Source: Phenylobacterium sp. (lineage in GTDB: Bacteria > Pseudomonadota > Alphaproteobacteria > Caulobacterales > Caulobacteraceae). From it: a stretch of DNA of 64,000 bases. The number at the start of each line of letters is the position of its first letter. Positions within the stretch are counted from its first letter, which is position 1. Positions 1-8,411 of this stretch are shown here, in pieces. Where the stretch lies: contig NZ_SCVD01000019.1 of assembly GCF_004297125.1 (NCBI RefSeq), positions 124,001 through 188,000 of the forward strand, written 5' to 3'. The position numbers and the translations under genes are program-made. Below the pieces are notes generated by a model that was not told the origin of the DNA, did not search any database, and was given only the letters and a program-made list of their open reading frames with translations.

Positions 1-326
1 TGGCGACCGATCCGGCCACCCCGCGGGCGCTGAACTTCGGCCCGAAGCCCGGCGGCGCCGAGGTCAGCGTGGGCGAACTCGCGACTCTCGGCGTCGAGGC
101 CCTGGGCGGCCAACCCTGGCGCCACGAGCCCGATCCCCAGTCCCTGGAGGCCAAGAGCCTGGCGATCGACGCCAGCCTGGCCCGCCGGGTGCTGGGCTTC
201 GAGAGCCGGCTGGAAGCGCCGGAGGCCGTGGCGCTGACCATGGACTGGTATCGCCGGCAGGCCGCGGGCGAGGACGCACTGTCCTTGTGCCTGGAGCAGA
301 TCGAAGGCTACGAGAGCCGGCCATGA
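1..326 (+). CDS. rfbG: CDP-glucose 4,6-dehydratase, C-terminal part (5' truncated)
   Basis: Only the last 107 residues are in the window; the reading frame is open from base 3. The segment contains ALNFGP near its start, a hydrophobic Trp-containing stretch, then LGFESRLEAPEAV and a closing WYR...IEGY, the order found at the end of CDP-glucose 4,6-dehydratases (RfbG, extended SDR family). That enzyme turns CDP-glucose into CDP-4-keto-6-deoxyglucose, the precursor of CDP-linked deoxy and branched sugars. Its TGA overlaps the ATG of the following methyltransferase (ATGA), so they are translationally coupled. The catalytic YxxxK and nucleotide-binding motifs lie outside the window, so the family call rests on the C-terminus and on context. 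Confidence 0.72.
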   Translation, partial: ATDPATPRALNFGPKPGGAEVSVGELATLGVEALGGQPWRHEPDPQSLEAKSLAIDASLARRVLGFESRLEAPEAVALTMDWYRRQAAGEDALSLCLEQIEGYESRP

Positions 327-1555
327 GTCTTTGCCGTTTCTGCCGCTCGCCGCTCACCCGCACCTTCCTCGACCTCGGCCTCCAGCCGTTGGCCAACAGC
401 TACCTGACGCCCGAGCAACTGGCGGCCGGGAACGAGCCCGTGTTTCCCCTGCACACGAAGGTCTGCGACGCCTGCTTCCTGGTGCAGGCCGACCATGAGG
501 TGCCGGCCGAGGCGATCTTCGACGAGGGCTACGCCTATTTCTCGTCCTTCTCGCCGGGCTGGGTGGAGCATGCCCGCCGCTATGCCGAGGCGATGATCGC
601 GCGGTTCGGCCTGGGGCCGGAGTCGCTGGTGGTCGAGATCGCCAGCAACGACGGCTACCTGCTGAAGCATTTCCTCGCCAGGGACGTGCCGGTGCTGGGG
701 ATCGAGCCCACCGCCAACACCGCCGAGGCCGCCCGCGCCATCGGGGTGCGCACCGACGTGGTCTTCTTCAACGCCGAGACCGGCCAGACGCTGGCGGCAC
801 GGGGAGACCGGGCCGACCTCATGGCGGCCAACAACGTCCTGGCCCATGTGCCGGACCTGAACGCCTTCGTCGGCGGCTTCCCCCATGTGCTGAAGCCGCA
901 GGGCGTGCTGACCTTCGAGTTCCCGCACCTGCTGAACCTGATCGAGAAGGTGCAGTTCGATACGATCTACCATGAGCACTATTCCTACCTGTCGCTGCTG
1001 GCGGTCGAGCAGGTGCTGGCCGCCCATGGCCTGCGGGTGTTCGATGTCGAACAGCTTTCGACCCACGGCGGCTCGCTGCGGCTGTTCTGCTGCCACCAGG
1101 CCGCTGGCCACGCGGAGACCGAGGGCCTGCGCGCCGTCCGCGCCGCGGAGGCCGCGGCAGGCCTGGACCGGCCTGAGACCTATGACGGCTTCACGGCGCG
1201 GGTGGAGGCTGTCCGCGACAGCTTCCAGGCCTTCCTGCGCACGGCGAAGGATGACGGCAAGGCGATCGCGGCGTATGGCGCCGCGGCCAAGGGCAACACC
1301 TTCCTGAACTACTGCGGCACGACCGCGGACGACATCATCGAGGCCTACGACGCCAATCCGGCCAAGCAGGACCGCTACCTGCCGGGCAGCCATGTGCCGA
1401 TCCGCGCGCCCGCCGCCGTGGCCAGTTCCCGGCCGGACTATGTGCTGATCCTGCCCTGGAACCTGAAGGACGAGATCACCCGCCAGCTGGCGTTCATCGC
1501 CGACTGGGGCGGCCGCTTCGTGATCGCCTCGCCCCGCACCGAGATCCTCGACTGA
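323..1555 (+). CDS. SAM-dependent sugar C-methyltransferase (TylC3/NovU type)
   Basis: The product has 410 residues. It starts with a zinc-finger-like CRFC...CDACFLVQ region (Methyltransf_13 type). Next comes a Rossmann methyltransferase core with VVEIASNDGYLL as SAM motif I, then HEHYSYL, a conserved active-site stretch of this family, and a C-terminal domain with AYGAAAKGNTFLNY. This three-part order is typical of enzymes that C-methylate nucleotide-bound 4-keto-6-deoxy sugars at C3 (NovU, TylC3). The ATG at 323 overlaps the previous stop; an in-frame ATG at 287 is rejected because it lies inside the dehydratase gene. The next gene overlaps by one base (TGATG). Likely substrate, by inference: the CDP-4-keto-6-deoxyhexose made by the upstream dehydratase. 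Confidence 0.85.
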   Translation: MSLCRFCRSPLTRTFLDLGLQPLANSYLTPEQLAAGNEPVFPLHTKVCDACFLVQADHEVPAEAIFDEGYAYFSSFSPGWVEHARRYAEAMIARFGLGPESLVVEIASNDGYLLKHFLARDVPVLGIEPTANTAEAARAIGVRTDVVFFNAETGQTLAARGDRADLMAANNVLAHVPDLNAFVGGFPHVLKPQGVLTFEFPHLLNLIEKVQFDTIYHEHYSYLSLLAVEQVLAAHGLRVFDVEQLSTHGGSLRLFCCHQAAGHAETEGLRAVRAAEAAAGLDRPETYDGFTARVEAVRDSFQAFLRTAKDDGKAIAAYGAAAKGNTFLNYCGTTADDIIEAYDANPAKQDRYLPGSHVPIRAPAAVASSRPDYVLILPWNLKDEITRQLAFIADWGGRFVIASPRTEILD

Positions 1556-2082
1556 TGCGCTTCACGCCCACGGAGATCGCCGGTGTCGTCCGTGTCGAGG
1601 CCGAGCCGCACCGCGACGACCGGGGCCTGTTCGCGCGGCTGCATTGCCCCGAGGAGTTCGCCGCCGCCGGCATCCCGTTCGAACCCGCCCAGACCAGCAT
1701 CTCACGCAATCCGCACCGCCATACGCTGCGCGGCCTGCACTTCCAGCCGGCGCCGTACGCCGAGACCAAGCTGGTGCGCGTGACGCAGGGGCGGGTGTTC
1801 GATGTCGCCGTCGACCTGCGTCCCGAAAGCCCCACCTACCGGCGCTGGACCGCCGCGGAGCTGTCGGCCGAGAACCTCATGGCGCTGTTCATCCCCGAGG
1901 GGATCGCGCACGGGTTCCTGACCCTCGAGCCCGACACCGACGTCGTCTACCAGATCGCGCCCGCCTTCCGGCCGGGGCGCGAGGCCGGCGTGCGATGGGA
2001 CGATCCCGCCTTCGGCATACAGTGGCCGGCCGCGCCCGCGCTGATCTCGCCACGCGATGCGGCCTATGCGGACCACGGCTAA
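1555..2082 (+). CDS. dTDP-4-dehydrorhamnose 3,5-epimerase-like sugar epimerase
   Basis: This is a 175-residue cupin-fold protein of RmlC size. It carries LRGLHFQ with the catalytic His, DVAVDLR with the partner Asp, and the C-terminal IPEGIAHGFLTL block. RmlC enzymes epimerise C3 and/or C5 of nucleotide 4-keto-6-deoxy sugars. It sits directly after the C-methyltransferase (one-base overlap), so the real substrate is more likely a CDP-4-keto sugar than dTDP-4-keto-rhamnose; homologues in such clusters are often single-position epimerases. No other dTDP-rhamnose genes are in the window, so the symbol rfbC is not assigned. Confidence 0.85.
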   Translation: MRFTPTEIAGVVRVEAEPHRDDRGLFARLHCPEEFAAAGIPFEPAQTSISRNPHRHTLRGLHFQPAPYAETKLVRVTQGRVFDVAVDLRPESPTYRRWTAAELSAENLMALFIPEGIAHGFLTLEPDTDVVYQIAPAFRPGREAGVRWDDPAFGIQWPAAPALISPRDAAYADHG

Positions 2083-2086
2083 GCCC

Positions 2087-3037
2087 ATGGCGACGCGGAT
2101 CCTGCTCACGGGCGGAAGCTCGTTCACGGGGGTCTGGATCGCCGAGGGTTTGGCGGCCGCGGGGTTCGAGGTGATCGCGCCGCTTCTGCGCGAACGCTCC
2201 GCCTATGAAGGCGTGCGGCTGGACCGTGTCCAGCGTCTGGAACGCTGCGCCCGGGTGACCTTCAATCGCCCCTTCGGCTCGGAAGCCCTGCTAGCCGATA
2301 TCCGCGCCAGCGGCGGCCTCGACGTGCTGGCGCACCACGCCGCGCACATCACCGGCTACCGCGATCCCGGCTTCGATCCGGTGGACGCCCTGGCGCGCAA
2401 CACCGCCGGCGCAGGCGCGGTGCTGGAGGCCGTGCGAGAAGCGGGCGCGCGACTGGTGGTCCTGACCGGCAGCGTGTTCGAAGCCGGCGAGGGGGGCGGC
2501 GACGAGCCCGGCGCGGTGACGCCCTATGGCCTGTCCAAGACCCTCACCAGCGCGGCCTTCGACTATTGGACGCGGGCCGCCGGCCTGCGCTTCGGCCGGT
2601 TCGTCATCCCCAGCCCCTATGGCGCGCTCGAGGAGCGGCGCTTCGGCTGGCACCTGTTCCGCAGCTGGTTCGCGGGTGAGACGCCCTTGGTTCGAACCCC
2701 GCTCTATGTTCGCGACCATCTGGCGGCGGCGCGGCTGGCCAAGGCCTATGCCGAGTACGTTGTCCAGGCGCTCGGCTCCGAGGCGCAAACCTCCGTGGCC
2801 CGGCCCTCCGGCTGGATCGCGCCTCAAGGCGAGTTCGCGCAACGGGTCGCCGCCCAGGCCGCACGGCGCCTTGGGCTGGACTGCCGGGTCGAACTCGCCG
2901 CGCAAGCCGTGTTCGAGGAACCGCTGGTGCGTGTGAACGATCAGTCGGGATGGGGCGCCAACTGGGACGAAGACGCTTTCTGGGACGACTATGTTGCATG
3001 GTACGCGGGCCTGCATCAGAGCGGCGCTCTGGACTGA
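2087..3037 (+). CDS. NAD(P)-dependent epimerase/dehydratase (extended SDR)
   Basis: The product has 316 residues. TGGSSFTG near the N-terminus is a variant of the GxxGxxG dinucleotide motif. A Ser of LTGSVFE and YGLSK (the YxxxK pair) complete the SDR active site. It is probably the last nucleotide-sugar step, a 4-ketoreductase or epimerase finishing the CDP-linked branched deoxysugar; which one cannot be told from sequence. The start at 2087 is chosen because MATRILLTGG is the normal SDR beginning and the upstream in-frame ATG at 2057 lies inside the epimerase gene. It lies 4 bp after the epimerase stop. Confidence 0.8.
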   Translation: MATRILLTGGSSFTGVWIAEGLAAAGFEVIAPLLRERSAYEGVRLDRVQRLERCARVTFNRPFGSEALLADIRASGGLDVLAHHAAHITGYRDPGFDPVDALARNTAGAGAVLEAVREAGARLVVLTGSVFEAGEGGGDEPGAVTPYGLSKTLTSAAFDYWTRAAGLRFGRFVIPSPYGALEERRFGWHLFRSWFAGETPLVRTPLYVRDHLAAARLAKAYAEYVVQALGSEAQTSVARPSGWIAPQGEFAQRVAAQAARRLGLDCRVELAAQAVFEEPLVRVNDQSGWGANWDEDAFWDDYVAWYAGLHQSGALD

Positions 3038-3064
3038 GTCGCGCGTCGGAACCGGGTCAGAGAC

Positions 3065-3643
3065 ATGCCGCCCCCCGTCTTCACCAAGGACGCCGTAGCC
3101 CAGCACGTCGAGGCCGGTCGGCTCGTGGTCGGACCGCATACCTACGGCTCGCTGGCCCTAAGGTATTGGGGCGCGCCAGGAATCTATGTCTGCCGGATCG
3201 GCGACTACTGTTCGATCGCCGACAACGTCCAGGTGTTCCTGGGGGGCTACCATCGCCCGGAGTGGGTCTCGATGTATCCATTCTCGGCCTTCCCGGAGTG
3301 GCCCGAGGCCCGCGGCGCGAAACACACGGTCGGCCGTGGCGATGTAACGATCGGCAGCGACGTCTGGCTGGGCAGCCACGGTGTCATCATGTCCGGGATC
3401 ACGGTCGGCCATGGCGCCGTCGTCGCCGCCCACGCGGTGGTGAGCCGCGACGTCCCGCCCTACGCGATCGTCGCCGGCAACCCGGCGCGCGTGGTGAAAT
3501 ATCGGTTCGATGAGGAAACCATCGCGGCGCTCCTCGCGATCGCCTGGTGGGATTGGCCGCCGGGGCGCGTCCGCGAAAACCTGCCCCTGCTGCTCAGCGG
3601 CGACATCCAGGCCTTCATCGAGCGCAATCGCGATCCTTCCTAG
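3065..3643 (+). CDS. CatB/Vat-type hexapeptide acetyltransferase
   Basis: The product has 192 residues with left-handed beta-helix hexapeptide repeats (VTIGSDVWLGSHGVIMSGITVG region) and GGYHRPEW, which holds the catalytic His of the xenobiotic acetyltransferase branch (CatB, VatD). The C-terminus reads IVAGNPARVVKYRF, a family hallmark. Members acetylate hydroxyl or amino groups using acetyl-CoA. As the last gene of the sugar cluster (27 bp after the SDR gene), it probably O- or N-acetylates the finished sugar rather than a drug. Its stop shares a CTAG tetranucleotide with the convergent glycosyltransferase gene. Confidence 0.85.
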   Translation: MPPPVFTKDAVAQHVEAGRLVVGPHTYGSLALRYWGAPGIYVCRIGDYCSIADNVQVFLGGYHRPEWVSMYPFSAFPEWPEARGAKHTVGRGDVTIGSDVWLGSHGVIMSGITVGHGAVVAAHAVVSRDVPPYAIVAGNPARVVKYRFDEETIAALLAIAWWDWPPGRVRENLPLLLSGDIQAFIERNRDPS

Positions 3644-5925
3644 CCTTCGCGGACCGCCCGCTCCACGGCGTCGTAAAAGCCGGCCGCCCAGGCCGTGCTC
3701 TGGCCCAGCGGGCTTGCCCGCATGCGGTCGCGCATCGTCGCCCGCAGGTCCGAGATCCGCGCCGGATCGTTGCCGAGGGCGACGGCGGTCTCGACGTAGC
3801 CCTCCAGAGTGTCGGCGCACAGGTCGACCAGGCCCACGTTGCTCAGCACCGAATAGCTCAGCCGCTCGTAGGGCGCCGGCCCCTTGAGGCTGATGCAGGG
3901 GGCGCCCATCCACATCGACTCGCAGGTCGTGGTCCCGCCGGTCTGCGGGAAGGTGTCGAGGCTGATGTCCATGCGATTGTAGTGCGGCAGGTGTGCGCCG
4001 CGCACGGACTCGAACTCGATCCGGTCGCCCTCGATGCCCTCGGCCGCGAAGGCGCGGCGCAGGTTCGCCTGGAACGACGGCGAATTTCCTTCCGGCCGGA
4101 CGAACAGGAAGTGCGAGCCGGGGCAGCGCGCCATGATCCGCGCCCAGGTCCGCAGACCCTCCGGGGTGTACTTGTAGGGCTGGTTGGCCGTGCCGAAGGT
4201 CACGTAGCCGTTGCGGGCGATGGGCGGCTCGACGTCGGCCGCGGGCTGTTCGCGGAACGCCGAGGCGCTGAGCGGGTACCAGGCGTGGGGCAGCATCAGC
4301 GGCTTCTCGATCAGCAGGCGCGGATCGGGCGGCGCGATGTAGGGGTCGCAGACGAAGTAGTCGATGGTCTCCAGCCCGGCGGAGTGGGGGTAGCCCAGCC
4401 AGCTGGCCTGCCGCGGCGCGGGCCGATAGGCCATCACCTCCAGCTTGTTCATGTGGGTCGAGCCGCCCAGTTCGATCAGCATGTCGAGCTGGTCGTCGGC
4501 GATCTTCTGGGCGGCCTCCGTCACGGTGAAGTGGGGCCACCAGCGGTAGGCGCTCACCTTGGACGTGATGAACTGCTGCGCGGCGTCGGCTTCGGGACCG
4601 GTGTAGTAGGAGTATACGAAGACCTCGAACCGCTCATTGTCGATGTGTTCGAACAGCGGGCGGGCGAAGTAGCCCACGGGGTGCAACCGCAGGTCCGAGG
4701 ACATGAAGCCCAGGCGGATCTTGCCGCCCGGCGGGCGCGGCGGCGGGCGGTTGATCGGGCGCCGGGCCGCGCCTTCCTCGGTCAGGCGGCCCCACGTCCG
4801 GTGCTGCTCGACCAATTCCAGGCGATCCTCGTCGGAGCGCACCTGGGGCATCTGCTTCATCAGTGCGGTGTGGCGGCCGCTCGAGGCCCACGCCCGGCCG
4901 AGTGTCCGGAAGTCGCCAACTTCGGCCTGGGCCTCGAAATCGCACAGCCGTCCCAGGGTCTCCCAGACGATCTTCTTCGCCGAGTCGGTGAAGTCGAGCT
5001 TGCGGGACAGCAGCGACTTCGCGAGCTGGTAGGCCTTCTCGACGTTGGCGGCTTCGTCCCCCTTGCGGTTGCGCTCATAGCCTTCGATCAGCGCGATGGC
5101 GGACTCCAGGCGCTGCGGGTCAAGAGCGATAGCCTTCTCCAGATGTTGGTTGGCGCGGTCGCGGTCCTGGTCGGCGTAGTGGACGCCCAGCGCGTGGTGC
5201 AGCCAGGCGGCGTCGGGATTGGAGGGCAGCAAGCCCAGCAGGTAGGTCTCCGCCCGGACGGGATCGCCCGCGCGGCGCAGGATCGTGGCCTTGGCCTCGA
5301 GCAGACGCTGGGCGCCGGGATTGGCGGCGAGCGCCTTATCGACGGCCTCCTCGGCCTCGGCGCTGCGGAACTCGTCGTTGAGCGTGCCTATGATGTCCAG
5401 CCAAGCGTCGACGTTGTTGCGCTGCAGGCTGAGGGCCTGGCGGACACGCATGAGGCCCTGATCGATCCGCCCTTGCTTGATGATCGACCGGCCCAGCTGG
5501 CGCTGGTACTCGGCGTTGCGGGGCTCCAGCCGCACCAGCTTGCTGAACACGGCCTCGGCCCGTGCGGCGCTGTTCAGGTCCAGCAGGACATTGCCCAGGT
5601 TCTGCTGCGCCGCGAGCTTCTTGGGTTCCAGCTTCGCCGCCTGTTCGAGGACTGGAACGGCCTCGGGCTGGCGCTTGAGCTTGCGAAGCAGCACGCCGCG
5701 GGTGTTGAGCAGGTCGTAGTCGCGGGGATGGCGCTCGAGGCCGCGGGCGGCGAACGTCTCGCCTTCCGCATAGCGACCGGCGCCGTAAAGCTGGGCGGTC
5801 AAGATCCGGTACACCGAGGCCGGGCGGGCGGGGTCTTCGTTCACGGCCGCGACCAGGTGTTCGATCGCCTCGCCGTTGCGTCCTGCGCTCAACGCCGCCT
5901 GCGCCGCCGCCAACCGATCCGTCAT
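3640..5925 (-). CDS. TPR-repeat O-linked GlcNAc transferase-like glycosyltransferase (GT41)
   Basis: The product has 761 residues. Roughly residues 1-330 are tandem TPR units (for example AAKLEPKKLAAQQNLGN). The C-terminal half is a GT41 domain: SSDLRLHPVGYF holds the His matching the OGT active-site region, FGTANQPYKYTP holds the UDP-contacting Lys, and LDTFPQTGGTTTCES matches the OGT stretch ending in TTG. GT41 enzymes transfer a sugar from a nucleotide donor to Ser/Thr of proteins recruited by the TPR superhelix. In Caulobacter the TPR-GT41 protein FlmG glycosylates flagellins; this gene could play a similar role, but no flagellin genes are in view and the identity is not assigned. It is cytoplasmic and converges on the CDP-sugar operon. 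Confidence 0.85.
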   Translation of the reverse strand: MTDRLAAAQAALSAGRNGEAIEHLVAAVNEDPARPASVYRILTAQLYGAGRYAEGETFAARGLERHPRDYDLLNTRGVLLRKLKRQPEAVPVLEQAAKLEPKKLAAQQNLGNVLLDLNSAARAEAVFSKLVRLEPRNAEYQRQLGRSIIKQGRIDQGLMRVRQALSLQRNNVDAWLDIIGTLNDEFRSAEAEEAVDKALAANPGAQRLLEAKATILRRAGDPVRAETYLLGLLPSNPDAAWLHHALGVHYADQDRDRANQHLEKAIALDPQRLESAIALIEGYERNRKGDEAANVEKAYQLAKSLLSRKLDFTDSAKKIVWETLGRLCDFEAQAEVGDFRTLGRAWASSGRHTALMKQMPQVRSDEDRLELVEQHRTWGRLTEEGAARRPINRPPPRPPGGKIRLGFMSSDLRLHPVGYFARPLFEHIDNERFEVFVYSYYTGPEADAAQQFITSKVSAYRWWPHFTVTEAAQKIADDQLDMLIELGGSTHMNKLEVMAYRPAPRQASWLGYPHSAGLETIDYFVCDPYIAPPDPRLLIEKPLMLPHAWYPLSASAFREQPAADVEPPIARNGYVTFGTANQPYKYTPEGLRTWARIMARCPGSHFLFVRPEGNSPSFQANLRRAFAAEGIEGDRIEFESVRGAHLPHYNRMDISLDTFPQTGGTTTCESMWMGAPCISLKGPAPYERLSYSVLSNVGLVDLCADTLEGYVETAVALGNDPARISDLRATMRDRMRASPLGQSTAWAAGFYDAVERAVREG

Positions 5926-5958
5926 TCCGCTACCTTAAGGCCCTTGCCGGCGAAGCAC

Positions 5959-6258
5959 TTACGGCTCCGGCTGGCCGCTGGCTAGCCCAGGGCCCCCCGA
6001 GTAGCGCCATTTCAGGAGCAGGATCGTGGCCGAGAGGGCCAGGCAGACGACGTTCGAAGCCGCCACGGGCCAGCTGCCGATCATCAGGCCGTAGGCGATC
6101 CAGAGCGAGAAGCCGGTCACCGTCACCGCGTACATCTTGAGTGAGACCGAGGAGGCGTCGCGGTCGCGTCGCAGCTTGGCGATCTGCGGGATGAAGCTGG
6201 TCATGGAGCACAGGGCTGCGCCCGTGCCGATGATGTCGGCGATAAGGGACTGGGCCAT
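5959..6258 (-). CDS. SemiSWEET-type small sugar transporter
   Basis: The product has 99 residues with three hydrophobic helices: about 5-25 with a PQ motif (FIPQIAKLRRDRDASSVSLKMY), a middle GFSLWIAYGL helix, and a last helix of about 68-86. The triple-helix bundle with a PQ-loop and the SS-S-S/N linker marks the SemiSWEET family, which works as a dimer to let sugars cross the inner membrane. Its ATG overlaps the stop of the histidine kinase gene by one base (TGATG), so the two are co-translated. The substrate is unknown. Confidence 0.82.
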   Translation of the reverse strand: MAQSLIADIIGTGAALCSMTSFIPQIAKLRRDRDASSVSLKMYAVTVTGFSLWIAYGLMIGSWPVAASNVVCLALSATILLLKWRYSGGPGLASGQPEP

Positions 6259-6908
6259 CAGGCCGAGGGGGTTGCAGTGTCCATGGGCACGCTAACGGAG
6301 AGCCGCAGCCCAGGTTGCGCGGCGGCGGTCTCGAGGCGGCCGCGAAGCTGCTGGGTCATCAACTGGACGACGGTCAGGCCGAAGCCGGTCTTGGAGGCGT
6401 CCGCCTCCATGCCGACCCCGTCGTCGCACACCGTCAGGTCGAAGCCCGACTCCGTGCGTCGCACCGCCACCTGGATGCGGCCCTTGCGGCCGTCCGGGTA
6501 GGCGTGGCGGAGCGCGTTGCCTACCGCCTCGCTCACCAGCAGCGCCACCGGCGCGCCTTGCCGGCCGGGGATCGTCACCGCGTCCAGATCCAGGTCGATG
6601 TCCACGCCCTCGCGGCCGGCCGAGCCCGCCAGGTCGCCGACGATCTCGCGGACCAGGGCGGCGACCTCCACCGTTTCGGAGTCGTCGTTCCAGCCCACGT
6701 GGCGATGCGCGACGCTGACCGCGGCCACGCGCTGCTGAACGGCCTTCAGCGCCTGGCGCGCGCCCTCGTCGGCGGCGCGGCGGCCCTGGAGCAGCACGAT
6801 GGAGGAGATGAGCTGCAGGGTGTTCTTCACCCGATGCTCCACCTCGCGCGCTCGCTCGGCGTGATGTTCGAGCGCCTGTTCGGCGCTTTCGATGATAGGA
6901 TCGGCCAT
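6258..6908 (-). CDS. Soluble HisKA_2-type sensor histidine kinase
   Basis: The product has 216 residues. The H-box is EVEHRVKNTLQLISS, the HisKA_2/HWE-like dimerisation motif with phospho-acceptor His about residue 25. The HATPase part shows the N-box LLVSEAVGNALRHAYP and a G-box CDDGVGM. There is no transmembrane segment or PAS domain, so it is a bare transmitter module that must get its signal from a partner. In alphaproteobacteria this kinase class often feeds PhyR general-stress signalling; that link is inferred from family only. It precedes and overlaps the SemiSWEET gene. Confidence 0.85.
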   Translation of the reverse strand: MADPIIESAEQALEHHAERAREVEHRVKNTLQLISSIVLLQGRRAADEGARQALKAVQQRVAAVSVAHRHVGWNDDSETVEVAALVREIVGDLAGSAGREGVDIDLDLDAVTIPGRQGAPVALLVSEAVGNALRHAYPDGRKGRIQVAVRRTESGFDLTVCDDGVGMEADASKTGFGLTVVQLMTQQLRGRLETAAAQPGLRLSVSVPMDTATPSA

Positions 6909-7031
6909 CCCGTCTCCCCGTCGTCTGGCCTTCAGTCACGCCATCCTATATCGGACGCCGACGTTCCTGAGGTTGCGACGTGGCGTCGCCGTTCGCGTAA
7001 CATGGTATGGTAGAGCTGCAAGGACGCAAAG

Positions 7032-7109
7032 ATGCTTGGGCTCGATCACATCGTCATGCCCGTTCGGCTGACGCTTGCCGCGGTGAGGCGCTGGGCCAAG
7101 GCGGCTTGA
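7032..7109 (+). CDS. Possible 25-residue upstream peptide before purD
   Basis: A short ORF with an AAGGA Shine-Dalgarno-like sequence 8 nt upstream of its ATG encodes MLGLDHIVMPVRLTLAAVRR followed by WAKAA. It ends inside the left arm of a hairpin that precedes purD. The peptide is amphipathic but has no recognisable family. It could be a leader peptide or chance; coding status is weak. Confidence 0.2.
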   Translation: MLGLDHIVMPVRLTLAAVRRWAKAA

Positions 7110-7138
7110 CCTGAAGGGGCGGCCACGCCAAAGCCGCC
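7100..7138 (+). promoter_or_regulatory. Hairpin in the purD leader
   Basis: GGCGGCTT at 7100-7107 pairs with AAGCCGCC at 7131-7138 (8 perfect base pairs, 23-nt loop). It ends 4 nt before the purD ATG, where no Shine-Dalgarno sequence is evident; the only purine-rich run (GAAGGGGCGG) lies in the loop. It may control translation initiation of purD. Not a canonical riboswitch as far as can be seen. Confidence 0.35.
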
Positions 7139-7142
7139 CTTC

Positions 7143-8411
7143 ATGAACATCCTGCTTGTGGGCTCCGGCGGGCGCGAGCACGCCCTGGCGTGGAAGATCG
7201 CGGCCTCGCCGCTGGTGACGCGCTTCGTGGCCGCCCCGGGCAATCCCGGCATGGCCGCGCAATGCGAGCTGCGCGACGTCGCGGCGACGGACGTCGAGGG
7301 CCTGGTGGCCCTGGCCCGCGAGATCGCCGCCGACCTCGTGGTGATCGGGCCGGAGTCGGCGGTGGACGCCGGCCTGGCCGACGCCCTGCAGGCAGCCGCC
7401 ATCCCCTGCTTCGGGCCCAGCGCGCAGGCGGGCCAGCTCGAAAGCTCCAAGGCCTTCACCAAGGCGTTCTGCGACCGCTACGGCCTGCCGACCTCGGCCT
7501 ATGCGGTATGCGAGAGCGCGTCCGAAGCCAAGGCGGCGCTGGACCGTTTCGAGCCGCCCTACGTGATCAAGGCCGACGGCCTGGCGGCGGGCAAGGGCGT
7601 GGTGATCGCCTCGGAACGGAGCGAGGCGGAGGCGGCCATCGACGACGCCTTCGGCGGCCGGTTCGGCGCGGCGGGCGCCCGGGTGGTGATCGAGGAGTTC
7701 CTGGAAGGCGAGATCGGATCGCTGTTCGCGCTCTGCGACGGCAAGACTTCGATGGTGTTCGGCTGGGCCCAGGACCACAAGCGCGCCTTCGACGGCGAGC
7801 AGGGGCCGAACACGGGCGGCATGGGGACCTATTCGCCGGCGCCGGTCTTCACGCGCGAACTGGTGGAGCAGGTGCGAGAGCGGCTGGTGGAGCCCGCCTT
7901 CGCGGGCATCGCCGCCGACGGGGCGCCCTATCGCGGCGTGCTGTTCGTCGAGCTGATGGCGACGAAGCACGGGCCGAAACTGGTGGAGTTCAACGTCCGC
8001 TTCGGGGATCCTGAGTGCCAGGTGCTGATGCTGCGCCTGGAAAGCGATCTCGTGCCCTATCTGGTGGCCTGCGCGAACGGGACGCTGGCCGACATGCCGG
8101 CGCCCACATGGCGCGACGAGTCCGCCGTCTGCGTGGTGCTGGCGGCCAAGGGCTATCCGGGCACACCGGCGGCCGGCGGCGAGATCCGCGGGACCGAGGC
8201 CGATCTCGGCGCGGACGCCGTGGTCTTCCACGCCGGGACGAGGCGCGACGTGGGGGGAACCCTGCGTGCGGCCGGCGGCCGGGTGCTGAACGTCTGCGCC
8301 CGGGGCCCCACCCTGCGAGAGGCGCGGGACCGGGCCTATGCGGCGGTGGACGCCATCGACTTCCCCGACGGCTTCTGCCGCCGCGACATCGGCTGGCGGG
8401 CGCTGGGCTAG
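7143..8411 (+). CDS. purD: Phosphoribosylamine-glycine ligase (GARS)
   Basis: The 422-residue product has the normal length for PurD. It starts MNILLVGSGGREHALAWKI, the GARS signature. It has an ATP-grasp core (ADGLAAGKGVVIA, then GPNTGGMGTYSPAP, and VEFNVRFGDPECQ with the metal-binding residues), and a C-terminal domain. It joins phosphoribosylamine and glycine with ATP in the second step of purine synthesis in the cytoplasm. The gene stands alone; the neighbours are unrelated. The start is fixed by the conserved N-terminus even though a Shine-Dalgarno sequence is lacking. Confidence 0.97.
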   Translation: MNILLVGSGGREHALAWKIAASPLVTRFVAAPGNPGMAAQCELRDVAATDVEGLVALAREIAADLVVIGPESAVDAGLADALQAAAIPCFGPSAQAGQLESSKAFTKAFCDRYGLPTSAYAVCESASEAKAALDRFEPPYVIKADGLAAGKGVVIASERSEAEAAIDDAFGGRFGAAGARVVIEEFLEGEIGSLFALCDGKTSMVFGWAQDHKRAFDGEQGPNTGGMGTYSPAPVFTRELVEQVRERLVEPAFAGIAADGAPYRGVLFVELMATKHGPKLVEFNVRFGDPECQVLMLRLESDLVPYLVACANGTLADMPAPTWRDESAVCVVLAAKGYPGTPAAGGEIRGTEADLGADAVVFHAGTRRDVGGTLRAAGGRVLNVCARGPTLREARDRAYAAVDAIDFPDGFCRRDIGWRALG

